From assembly GCF_037203765.1 (NCBI RefSeq), contig NZ_JBBCAS010000005.1:124001-188000 (forward strand): 64,000 bases of DNA. The letters run 5' to 3'. This DNA is from Sediminicola sp037203765 (GTDB lineage Bacteria; Bacteroidota; Bacteroidia; Flavobacteriales; Flavobacteriaceae). How positions within the stretch are numbered: position 1 is the first letter of the stretch; every line of letters starts with the position of its first letter. Shown here piece by piece: positions 1 through 6,988 of this stretch. Position numbers and translations under genes: made by a program. The notes under the pieces are model-generated. The model was not told the DNA's origin. It made no database searches and worked only from the letters and a program-made list of their open reading frames with translations.

Positions 1-377
1 ACATGGCCTAAGGCCCCTGAGGCCCCTTTGGTGCCCATAACTATAAGGTCAATCTTACGTTCTTCCACATGGCGTCTGATACAGTCGATAAAAAATCCTT
101 GATCGTAAATGGGATAAAAATGATGCCCATGGTCAATGCCTATTTTTTCTACTTTTTTAAGAAAAACATGAAGTTTCTTTTTGGCAGAGACGATCACATC
201 CTTTACGATCACTTCGGGCGCCGAGGCATAGCTCAAACCTTGAAAAGCATAACCGCTCATATCATTCACATGGAGCAAATAAAAGTTACAGGGGCTGTTT
301 TTCAACAATTCCAAGGCGTAGGTCACGGCATTCAGAGCATCTTTCGAAAAGTCTGTGGGAACTAATATATTCTTCAT
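1..377 (-). CDS. Universal stress protein (UspA family), C-terminus cut by window edge
   Basis: Reading down from the ATG at 377 gives a protein that begins MKNILVPTDFSKDALNAVTY, the standard opening of a UspA-fold protein (beta strand 1 followed by the conserved Asp of the nucleotide-binding loop). A later stretch, DLIVMGTKGASG, matches the ATP-binding G-x2-G-x9-G(S/T) region of the family. About 125 codons are visible and the rest lies outside the window. UspA proteins are cytoplasmic and act in stress, hypoxia and starvation survival. It sits beside a histidine kinase/REC-Crp pair, and its promoter carries a Crp-type dyad, so it is a likely target of that pair (inference). Confidence 0.9.
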   Translation of the reverse strand, partial: MKNILVPTDFSKDALNAVTYALELLKNSPCNFYLLHVNDMSGYAFQGLSYASAPEVIVKDVIVSAKKKLHVFLKKVEKIGIDHGHHFYPIYDQGFFIDCIRRHVEERKIDLIVMGTKGASGALGH

Positions 378-395
378 TGTGCGCAATTCTTACAA

Positions 396-439
396 CAAAA
401 GTATTGGTACAATGCCTGCCATAAAATGACAATAATCAG
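396..439 (-). promoter_or_regulatory. Promoter of the UspA gene with Crp/FNR-type dyad at about -41.5
   Basis: On the minus strand a perfect flavobacterial -7 box TACTTTTG (403-396) lies about 20 bases before the UspA start. Upstream is the dyad CTGAT-TATT-GTCAT (439-426), centred at 432.5, which is 36.5 bp from the last base of the box. The same spacing recurs in three other promoters of this window. Box and dyad are read directly from the sequence; the binding protein is inferred. Confidence 0.6.
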
Positions 440-488
440 TTTTGAAAAACAAGGATCACTATTTTGGGACGAACCTTTTTCAAAGCAA

Positions 489-1541
489 TCAGTTCATGCG
501 TTGCAACATATTGATATCCAGTATTTTGATATTTCTACCATCAATATCTATGATCCCTTCTTTTTTAAAACTGGAGAGGGTCCTTATAAGGCTTTCAGTA
601 GCAATGCCGGCCACACTGGCAAGATCACTCCTAGATACCTTGATGGGCTTATCCCCAGATTTGTTCAAGAGATCTGCAAACTGCATCAATGTTTGGGCCG
701 TTTTTTTACGAACGGAACTATAGGCCATCTGCAGTAACTGCTGTTTGATCTCCGAAAGGTTTTTGGAGAGTAGCCCCATCAGCTCCAAGGAAACCTGGTT
801 GTTCTTTTGGAGGATGGATTTCAAAAGATCCTTGGACACCCCTACCAATTCCACATCCTCAACGGCCACGGCCGATTCTTCATAGGGAATGTTGTCCATA
901 AAGGAGGTAAAACCAAGAAAATCGTCGGCTGGGTGCAGGGAGGTGACCAGCTCTTTGCCATCGCTATCCATTTTATAGCACTTGACGGCTCCTTTTAAAC
1001 TTAGGTATATTTTGTTGGAATGGTCCCCTTCCTTATAAATGGTCTCCCCATTTTTGAAGGTAAATACTTCCCCATGGTCATCAAAAAAATTTTTCAGTTC
1101 ATTTAGGTTGCGCAGTACCTCATGATCTTCGGCAGTATCCTCGTGCCCGTTGTTTTTAATCTGTGCCAGGATCTGTGCCTTTGCCAATCTACTTTCTATG
1201 GCACTGTACAGGTCATCCTCCTCAAAAGGTTTGGTCAGATAATCATCGGCACCCAAATCCATCCCCTTGCGTATTTCCTTGTGTTCGGTCTTGGCAGAAA
1301 GAAAAATAAAGGGAATATGGTTGGTCTTTTCATTGGTGGTCAAAGCTTCCAGCACGCCATAGCCATCTATTTCGGGCATCATAATATCACACACCACAAT
1401 ATCCGGTATGTTTTTCAAAGCATATTCTATTCCCAATTTTCCATCTGGGGCAGTTATTACGTTGTAATTGGCAAGCTCCAATAGTTCTTGCGTATTTTCA
1501 CGTAATGCGAGATCGTCTTCGATTAAAAGTACCGTTTTCAT
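489..1541 (-). CDS. Response regulator: REC domain fused to Crp/FNR-type DNA-binding protein
   Basis: 350 residues. The REC domain (about 1-120) has acidic D9/D10, phospho-acceptor D52 in VVCDIMMPE, and K104 in LTKPF. A cyclic-nucleotide-binding-like beta roll spans about 155-255, followed by a long helix and a Crp-type winged helix (about 275-345) whose recognition helix keeps E316 and R320, the residues that read GA/TC in Crp and FNR. Only two cysteines are seen (C51, C188), so the FNR iron-sulfur cluster ligands are absent. The ATG overlaps the kinase stop by 4 bases (ATGA), so the two are co-translated. This fusion puts the jobs of FixJ (phospho-relay receiver) and FixK (Crp-type activator) into one chain. 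Likely targets are the dyad-bearing promoters nearby (inference). Confidence 0.9.
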   Translation of the reverse strand: MKTVLLIEDDLALRENTQELLELANYNVITAPDGKLGIEYALKNIPDIVVCDIMMPEIDGYGVLEALTTNEKTNHIPFIFLSAKTEHKEIRKGMDLGADDYLTKPFEEDDLYSAIESRLAKAQILAQIKNNGHEDTAEDHEVLRNLNELKNFFDDHGEVFTFKNGETIYKEGDHSNKIYLSLKGAVKCYKMDSDGKELVTSLHPADDFLGFTSFMDNIPYEESAVAVEDVELVGVSKDLLKSILQKNNQVSLELMGLLSKNLSEIKQQLLQMAYSSVRKKTAQTLMQFADLLNKSGDKPIKVSRSDLASVAGIATESLIRTLSSFKKEGIIDIDGRNIKILDINMLQRMN

Positions 1542-2776
1542 GTCAATTTCATATTTTGTAGTACGGGTAACTGTATGTTAAAGGTGGAGCCCCTATTTTC
1601 TTCACTAGTAAAACTAATTGAGCCTCCTAGATTTTCCAAATGGCCTTTCACGATGTTCAGGCCAATTCCCGTTCCCTGGGTGAGCAAGGCATTTTCGGCC
1701 CTAAAATACCGATTGAATATATGTTTTTGTTCCGCCTTGGGGATTCCCATGCCCTGGTCTATTACCTTTAAGGTAATCATTTTTTTGTTATGCTCTACCT
1801 GAATATCGATAGGGGAATACTCAGGGGAATATTTTATGGCATTATGAATCAAGTTCGACAGAATCAACTCCAGGATCTTCTCATCGAAATCGATGATCAC
1901 GTCGTCTATATTATCCGGATAATGTATATTCTGACCTGTTTTTAGGAGCATGTTGGCATCATAGATCACTTCGTTCACCAATCTGCTCAAGGGAAAGGTA
2001 GTAAACTTGTAATTCACCTTTCCAGATTCCAATCGCTCTACGGAAAGGAAATCGGTCAGGATGGTATCCAGGTATTTGACCTTGTTTTTTATGGTGTCCA
2101 AATGTTTGTCCCTTTTGGCCTGTTGTTCGGTTAGTTCGTATTTGGATATCAGGGTAGCGGAGGTAAGGATACTGCTCAAAGGGGTCTTGAATTCATGGGA
2201 TACCAAAGAAAGGAATTTTGTTTTGAGCTCATTGAGTTCACGTTCTTTCTTCAAGGCCATCTTGGCCTTGCTTTCCGCTTCTTTCCTCAGGGTCACTTCT
2301 CCCCTGAGTTCCAGAACGATATCCTTCAATTCTTTGGTACGCTGTTCTATTTTTGCCTCCAATTGTGAATTGAGCTCACCGATCTGGCGCTCCTGTTGTT
2401 TTCTTTGGGTAATATCTATGACCAGGGCCATGACATAGATGGCTCCATCTACTTCAAATGGGTTCAACCCGGCCTCCACAGGGAATTCCTCCCCATTTTT
2501 CCGCATCCCGTAAAGATCACGGCCCTGCCCCATTTGGCGTTTGCCACTCTTCTCCATAAAGCCGGCAAAATGGTTACCGTGGTTATGGTGGAATTTTTGG
2601 GGAATCAAAGTATTCAAGGGCTTTCCAATCAGGGCCCCATTGCTGTACCCAAACATTTCATTGGCAGAATTATTGGTGGCAACAATCAATTGTTCCCTGT
2701 TCACCACAATAATCCCTTCGGAAATGGCACTGGAAAGCAGGTTAAAAATATTGCCCTTTTCCTTAAAAAACTTCAT
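1538..2776 (-). CDS. PAS-domain sensor histidine kinase
   Basis: 412 residues with no membrane segment, hence cytosolic. A PAS domain (about 12-125) is followed by a coiled coil (about 125-185), the HisKA domain with H194 in the SHEFKTP box, and a HATPase domain (about 285-405) with N-box (NLIHNAIKYS), G1 box DQGMGIP and G2 box GTGIGLNI. The PAS core aligns well with the FixL heme-PAS: H66 falls on the FixL proximal heme histidine and R86 on the distal arginine. The same H and R also occur in many PAS domains not known to bind heme, so oxygen sensing is only a possibility. It is the first gene of a two-gene operon and overlaps the REC-Crp regulator by 4 bases. Confidence 0.9.
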   Translation of the reverse strand: MKFFKEKGNIFNLLSSAISEGIIVVNREQLIVATNNSANEMFGYSNGALIGKPLNTLIPQKFHHNHGNHFAGFMEKSGKRQMGQGRDLYGMRKNGEEFPVEAGLNPFEVDGAIYVMALVIDITQRKQQERQIGELNSQLEAKIEQRTKELKDIVLELRGEVTLRKEAESKAKMALKKERELNELKTKFLSLVSHEFKTPLSSILTSATLISKYELTEQQAKRDKHLDTIKNKVKYLDTILTDFLSVERLESGKVNYKFTTFPLSRLVNEVIYDANMLLKTGQNIHYPDNIDDVIIDFDEKILELILSNLIHNAIKYSPEYSPIDIQVEHNKKMITLKVIDQGMGIPKAEQKHIFNRYFRAENALLTQGTGIGLNIVKGHLENLGGSISFTSEENRGSTFNIQLPVLQNMKLT

Positions 2777-2780
2777 ATTC

Positions 2781-2809
2781 CAAAGTTAACTCATTTACAA
2801 ATTGCTCAA
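2781..2809 (-). promoter_or_regulatory. Promoter of the kinase/REC-Crp operon
   Basis: The minus strand shows TTG, 18 bases, then TAACTTTG, a good match to the flavobacterial -33/-7 promoter (TTG...TANNTTTG). The -7 box ends only 4 bases before the kinase ATG, so the leader is very short. No Crp-type dyad lies at the expected position, so the operon does not look self-activated. Confidence 0.45.
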
Positions 2810-2987
2810 CTGAACCTACAGCATATAAACCGCTATGGAAATATACTTCATTCTCCATGAATATCAAATTAATGCTCTGGGATTATTCTTTTCCGACCCA
2901 ACAAAAGAATTACCCTTTCCGTTTGGCCGCCTTGCCCATTTTCAAGTAAATTTATAGGCTCAAAACTAGCGGGAGGAATTACAGGGC

Positions 2988-4376
2988 ATGTTGTATACGG
3001 TAATTGATATAGAGACTACGGGGAATGGCGTAAAAGGGAACAGGATCACAGAAATCGCCATCTTTAAGTACGATGGGGATACCATTGTGGATGAATTCAC
3101 TTCATTGGTGAACCCGGAGTGTGAGATACCCTTTTTTATCACCGGGTTAACGGGCATTGACAATAGCATGGTCCGCAATGCGCCAAAACTTAGGGAGATC
3201 ACGGATCAAATATTGGAGATCACCAAGGACACCATTTTTGTGGCCCATAACGTCAATTTTGATTACAATATCATAAAAAACCAGTTCCAGGCCTTGGGAA
3301 TTGCCTTTTCCAGAAAGAAACTCTGTACCATTCGTCTGTCCCGAAAATTAATTCCGGGGCTCCACTCCTATAGTTTGGGGAAACTCTGTACCGCTCTGGA
3401 CATTCCCCTCACCGATAGACATAGGGCCAGGGGCGATGCCCATGCCACGGTACTGTTATTGGAACGACTCCTCCATACGGACGGTGCGCAACCCGTAGTG
3501 CAGGGTTTTTTAAATTCCCGATCCCAGGAGGCTACCCTGCCCCCCGCCCTGTCCAAGATCAATTTCGATTCATTGCCTACTTCCAGTGGGGTATATTACT
3601 TTAAAAACTCCAAAAAGAAGATCATCTATGTAGGCAAGGCCAACAACATCAAAAAAAGGGTATTGGGGCATTTCTACGACAAATCTTCCAAAGAAGTGGT
3701 CATGTGCCAGGAAACGGCCCATATAGACTTTGAACTTTCTGGAAGTGAACTGCTAGCCCTTTTAATGGAATCGGCAGCCATTAAACACCACTTTCCCGAA
3801 TACAACCGTTCCCAGAAGAAAACCACCCAGCAATATGGGATCTTTATCTATGAGGACAGAAACGGTATCATGCATATGGCGTTCAATAAGCTAAAACTGG
3901 CCCCCAATGCCATTGTGACCTTCAACACCGTTACCGAATGTAGGGCCTATCTGGAACAGGTATGCATCGATTTTTCTTTATGTCCCAAATACTGCCATCT
4001 ACAAGAAAACGTGGCCGCCTGCTCCCATTACAAGATCATCACTTGCGAAGGCATCTGTAGGGACAAGGAGCCTGTTGAAGCCTACAATAAGAAAGTACAG
4101 GCCGCTGTAACGCACATCATTGCCAAAAGTGATGACATCATCATCAAGGAAAAAGGACGACATACAGACGAAGATGCTATTGTGCTGATAAAAAACGGAC
4201 AATACGCGGGATATGGGTTTATAGCAAAGGAGCGCAGTATTTCTTCCTTGGAAGATATAGACGCTTTTATCAATCCTCAGAACGATAATCTGGATACGCA
4301 GCGCATCCTTAAATCTTATCTAAGTAGAAACACCATGAACGTTATTCCCCTCATGGAGTTGTTTGATGCCAATTAA
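2988..4376 (+). CDS. DnaQ-type 3'-5' exonuclease fused to GIY-YIG endonuclease (Cho/UvrC-N-like)
   Basis: 462 residues. Residues 1-165 form a DEDDh exonuclease: D7/E9 in VIDIETTG, D92 in NFDYN, and H145/D150 in HRARGD. Residues 195-280 form a GIY-YIG nuclease as in the N-terminus of UvrC and in Cho: GVYYF, YVGKA (Y214), R224, E261 and N273, so both active sites look intact. The last 180 residues contain several cysteines (about 325-355) and no recognised domain. The family (epsilon-like plus UvrC-N) is known in actinobacteria and Bacteroidota and is thought to act in DNA repair. A GGAGG sequence lies about 13 bases before the chosen ATG. It is a single gene, divergent from the kinase operon. 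Confidence 0.9.
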   Translation: MLYTVIDIETTGNGVKGNRITEIAIFKYDGDTIVDEFTSLVNPECEIPFFITGLTGIDNSMVRNAPKLREITDQILEITKDTIFVAHNVNFDYNIIKNQFQALGIAFSRKKLCTIRLSRKLIPGLHSYSLGKLCTALDIPLTDRHRARGDAHATVLLLERLLHTDGAQPVVQGFLNSRSQEATLPPALSKINFDSLPTSSGVYYFKNSKKKIIYVGKANNIKKRVLGHFYDKSSKEVVMCQETAHIDFELSGSELLALLMESAAIKHHFPEYNRSQKKTTQQYGIFIYEDRNGIMHMAFNKLKLAPNAIVTFNTVTECRAYLEQVCIDFSLCPKYCHLQENVAACSHYKIITCEGICRDKEPVEAYNKKVQAAVTHIIAKSDDIIIKEKGRHTDEDAIVLIKNGQYAGYGFIAKERSISSLEDIDAFINPQNDNLDTQRILKSYLSRNTMNVIPLMELFDAN

Positions 4377-4411
4377 GGGTGAAATGGGTAGAAAAAAGTC
4401 TTGAAATGGAC

Positions 4412-4507
4412 CTATTTGTTCATTTTGGAGTACATCCTCATCACAAAAAGAAGCCAGACAACAAATATGATGCCCACAACAATGGAGTATATATAGATAA
4501 AGTCCAT
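4412..4507 (-). CDS. 31-residue single-pass membrane microprotein
   Basis: The ORF starts with an ATG that overlaps the stop of the preceding 60-codon gene as TAATG, and ends in TAG at 4412. The product is one hydrophobic helix (about residues 3-23) followed by a basic tail (RMYSKMNK). The one-base overlap suggests translational coupling, which supports it being real. No family is recognised; small subunits of respiratory oxidases have this general look, but nothing specific links it to one. Confidence 0.5.
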   Translation of the reverse strand: MDFIYIYSIVVGIIFVVWLLFVMRMYSKMNK

Positions 4508-4689
4508 TACTTTTTGTGCTTTAAGTAGTTCATAAAACCTAAAATGGTCGGTGCCCAGAAGGCGATAAAAATACCATCTAGTTTGTCCCCGTTAAGGAAA
4601 TGGTATTCTGAAACAATTATGATGGATAAAACCACTAGGAGCATAATACAATTCATGACCCCTATTCTTTCAATAAAATTTTTTATCAT
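4507..4689 (-). CDS. Small two-helix membrane protein, unknown function
   Basis: 60 residues: a short amphipathic N-terminus, a strongly hydrophobic helix (about 13-28), a polar turn, a second hydrophobic stretch (about 39-53) and a basic end (LKHKK). The stop codon overlaps the ATG of a 31-codon ORF (TAATG), so the two form a micro-operon. A flavobacterial -7 box (TATTTTTG, 4702-4695) sits 5 bases before the ATG, implying an almost leaderless transcript. I do not recognise the family. Confidence 0.6.
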   Translation of the reverse strand: MIKNFIERIGVMNCIMLLVVLSIIIVSEYHFLNGDKLDGIFIAFWAPTILGFMNYLKHKK

Positions 4690-4694
4690 TTTAA

Positions 4695-4702
4695 CAAAAA
4701 TA
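4695..4702 (-). promoter_or_regulatory. -7 promoter box of the membrane microprotein pair
   Basis: TATTTTTG on the minus strand is a perfect TANNTTTG match 5 bases upstream of the ATG at 4689. The expected transcription start falls on or next to the start codon. No Crp-type dyad is seen 36.5 bp upstream. Confidence 0.4.
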
Positions 4703-4913
4703 CTTCAGTTCAATATAAGAAAATACAACAAGCCCCAGACAACGAGCTTAAGATTTTATTAACATTTACAAACCACTCCATGATTGTTACAAATATAACT
4801 CAAACAAAGGGTCTCCACTTTACCTGGACCTATTGTTATTTATTATGCTACAATTGTCTATGCTTATGGCAGGTCTCCATTGATTTTCTATGCGAAAAGC
4901 GTCACATTAGGGC

Positions 4914-4942
4914 ATAAAAAAATCCAACCATTTCGGCTGGAT
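4914..4942 (-). terminator. Rho-independent terminator after the DUF2892 gene
   Basis: On the minus strand, TCCAGCC-GAAAT-GGTTGGA forms a 7-bp stem (one G-T pair) followed by seven Ts. It lies 30 bases past the stop of the DUF2892 gene. Confidence 0.75.
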
Positions 4943-4971
4943 ATCCAAGAGCAATTCTCCTCTAATTCCAC

Positions 4972-5178
4972 TTATCTTTTCTGACTAAAGGTATTCCACC
5001 CCAATACGGCGTAAAAGGGACAAAAGCCCACCAGACTGGTAAGGGCAAAAATACCGATGATTGCCAACAAAATATAGGATATGACACCACCAACAACGTC
5101 ATAATAGATCAGAAGACCCATGACCAAGGCCAACAAAAAGCGTATCATCCTATCCAGATTGCCCATATTTGTTTTCAT
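4972..5178 (-). CDS. DUF2892 (YgaP-type) inner-membrane protein
   Basis: 68 residues. The opening NMGNLDRMIRFLLALVMG is the DUF2892 signature (N-x-G-x2-D-R-x2-R), followed by two hydrophobic helices (about 11-28 and 32-50) and the motif GFCPFYAVLG. In YgaP-like proteins this segment is joined to a rhodanese domain; here it stands alone, but rhodanese domains are encoded just upstream. That suits a role in sulfur metabolism (inference). It is co-directional with a 35-codon ORF 10 bases upstream and ends at a clear terminator. Confidence 0.8.
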   Translation of the reverse strand: MKTNMGNLDRMIRFLLALVMGLLIYYDVVGGVISYILLAIIGIFALTSLVGFCPFYAVLGWNTFSQKR

Positions 5179-5188
5179 ACCTAACTTT

Positions 5189-5296
5189 TTATCCGTTCAA
5201 ATATTGAACGAGATATATGATGAAGTTGATAAGCCCTGCTATGGCCATCAAAAGTAAAAATCCTATCACGAATTTTCCGAGATAAATCGTTTTCAT
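5189..5296 (-). CDS. 35-residue membrane microprotein, first gene ahead of DUF2892
   Basis: The ATG at 5296 opens a 35-codon frame ending in TAA, 10 bases before the DUF2892 ATG. The product is a basic N-terminus (MKTIYLGK), one long hydrophobic helix (about 9-29) and a short polar tail. It has its own -7 box (TATATTTA) and a perfect TGAT-N4-ATCA dyad upstream, which supports its being the head of the transcript. No family is recognised. Confidence 0.5.
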   Translation of the reverse strand: MKTIYLGKFVIGFLLLMAIAGLINFIIYLVQYLNG

Positions 5297-5322
5297 AATA
5301 TCCTCTTATAATGTTCTCGTGA

Positions 5323-5366
5323 TAAATATACCAAGGCTATTGGGCAAATACCATGATCTAGATCAG
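5323..5366 (-). promoter_or_regulatory. Promoter with perfect Crp/FNR-type palindrome at about -41.5
   Basis: The -7 box TATATTTA (5330-5323) is preceded by the palindrome TGATCTAGATCA (5354-5365), extended on both strands to CTGAT-N4-ATCAT. The dyad centre (5359.5) lies 36.5 bp from the end of the box, the class II activator position. The half-sites match those before the UspA gene. The core resembles FNR sites (TTGAT-N4-ATCAA). Confidence 0.6.
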
Positions 5367-5410
5367 GGGAGCTCCATTTTGTGGAAGGTCGGCTATTGAA
5401 ACACTCTAAA

Positions 5411-5443
5411 AAAATAAAAAAAACCCCACCGATATGGTGAGGT
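5411..5443 (-). terminator. Rho-independent terminator after the metallo-beta-lactamase/rhodanese gene
   Basis: The minus strand reads CCTCACC-ATATC-GGTGGGG followed by seven Ts, a 7-bp stem with one G-T pair, about 24 bases after the stop codon at 5466. It separates this gene from the microprotein/DUF2892 promoter. Confidence 0.8.
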
Positions 5444-5465
5444 CTTAAAACTGAATACAATCCTA

Positions 5466-6875
5466 TTATAGGGTTGTCGGACAGACATAATCCGTCACCG
5501 GAACTCCCGATTCCTTTAGGGCAGCAAAACCACCTGCAATATCTATCAGGTTGTGAATACCCCTGCTTTTTAATATAGATGCTGCTATCACAGACCTATA
5601 CCCTCCGGCACAGTGAACGTAAAACGTTTCTTCTTTGGGGAACTCGGCCATATGGTCGTTCAGAAAATCCAGTGGTGTGTTTTCCGCATCCAAGACGTGC
5701 TCCGATAGGTATTCACTCTCTTTCCTCACATCATATACCGGTGCTTTTGTAGGAGCTTCCATCCTTTTGAATTCTTCTGCTGGGATAGAGGTAATGGTAT
5801 CATAGTCCTTTCCTGCTTTTTTCCAAGTTTCAAAGCCGCCTTCCAAATACCCCATGGTACCGTCAAATCCTACTCGCGACAGGCGTGTTACCGTCTCTTC
5901 TTCCCTACCCTTGGGGGCAATCAATAATATAGGCTGTTTTACATCGGCAATCAGGGCTCCTACCCAAGGGGCAAAACCACCATCCAGACCAATAAAGATC
6001 GATTGTGGGATATGGCCCTTAACAAATTCGTTCTGATGCCTTACATCCAAGACCACTGCCCCTGTCTCATTGGCAGCTTCCTCAAAATCATCGGGGGCAA
6101 GGGCAATGGTTCCCCTCTCGATGACCTCTGAAATATCATCGTATCCCTCCTTGTTCATCTTCACGTTCAATGGGAAATATTTCGGCGGTGGCAAGAGTCC
6201 GTCCGTAACTTCTTTTATAAACTCTTCCTTGGTCATATCGGCCCTAAGGGCGTAGTTCATACTCTTTTGGTTGCCCAGGGTATCCACGGTCTCCTTCATC
6301 ATATTCTTGCCACAGGCAGAACCTGCTCCGTGGGCAGGATAAACGATCACATCATCGGCCAAGGGCATAATCTTGTTTCGCAGACTATCGAACAATAGAC
6401 CGGCAAGATCCTCCTGAGTCATACTAGCTGCCTTCTGAGCCAGATCGGGCCGTCCTACATCCCCTAAAAATAGGGTGTCCCCAGAAAATATGGCATGGTC
6501 CTTTCCATTTTCATCCCGCAACAAATAGGTGGTGCTTTCCATGGTGTGCCCTGGCGTATGCAATACCTTAATGGTAATATCCCCCAATTTAAATTCCTGT
6601 CCGTCTTTGGCGATAATGGCCTCGAAAGACGGATTCGCATGGGGGCCATAAATAATAGGTGCCCCCGTTTCTTTGGAAAGGGTAACATGGCCACTCACAA
6701 AATCGGCATGGAAATGGGTTTCCAGAATATATTTTATTTCGGCCTTATCGGCTTTGGCCCTTTTTAGGTATGGCTCTACCTCCCGTAAGGGATCAATAAT
6801 GGCTACCTCTCCCTTACTTTCAATATAGTAGGCCCCTTGTGCCAAACATCCTGTATAAATCTGCTCTATGTTCAT
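5466..6875 (-). CDS. Persulfide dioxygenase-like metallo-beta-lactamase with two rhodanese domains
   Basis: 469 residues from the ATG at 6875. The TTG six bases further upstream is a poorer start, as the family begins at MNIEQIYTGC. The metallo-beta-lactamase domain (about 1-235) has H54-x-H56-x-D58...H63, a further metal His in HTPGH and GDTLFLGDVGRPDL, the pattern of ETHE1-type persulfide dioxygenases, which oxidise glutathione or cysteine persulfide to sulfite. The first rhodanese domain (about 255-365) has no cysteine at the active-site position (APKGREEE) and is probably non-catalytic. The second (about 370-465) has C422 in HCAGGYRS. It lies downstream of a SulP gene but has its own promoter and dyad. 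Confidence 0.9.
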   Translation of the reverse strand: MNIEQIYTGCLAQGAYYIESKGEVAIIDPLREVEPYLKRAKADKAEIKYILETHFHADFVSGHVTLSKETGAPIIYGPHANPSFEAIIAKDGQEFKLGDITIKVLHTPGHTMESTTYLLRDENGKDHAIFSGDTLFLGDVGRPDLAQKAASMTQEDLAGLLFDSLRNKIMPLADDVIVYPAHGAGSACGKNMMKETVDTLGNQKSMNYALRADMTKEEFIKEVTDGLLPPPKYFPLNVKMNKEGYDDISEVIERGTIALAPDDFEEAANETGAVVLDVRHQNEFVKGHIPQSIFIGLDGGFAPWVGALIADVKQPILLIAPKGREEETVTRLSRVGFDGTMGYLEGGFETWKKAGKDYDTITSIPAEEFKRMEAPTKAPVYDVRKESEYLSEHVLDAENTPLDFLNDHMAEFPKEETFYVHCAGGYRSVIAASILKSRGIHNLIDIAGGFAALKESGVPVTDYVCPTTL

Positions 6876-6944
6876 CTTCAATTATCTTTGGTTATACGTT
6901 CTCCCACAACTAAATAGGAGGTTATTTATATTTTAATTCTTTTA

Positions 6945-6988
6945 CAAATTTAGCGCTTAACTTACACATTCACAGTAACATTAGTTAC
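6945..6988 (-). promoter_or_regulatory. Promoter of the persulfide dioxygenase-like gene with perfect GTAAC-N4-GTTAC dyad
   Basis: The -7 box TAAATTTG (6952-6945) is preceded by the perfect inverted repeat GTAAC-ATTA-GTTAC (6975-6988), centred at 6981.5, 36.5 bp from the end of the box. The dyad overlaps the stop codon of the SulP gene. The leader is about 65 bases. Confidence 0.6.

Noticed and set aside
1538..2776. PAS domain as a proven heme oxygen sensor
   Set aside because: H66 and R86 match FixL, but the same pattern is common in PAS domains not shown to bind heme, so this is left as a possibility only.
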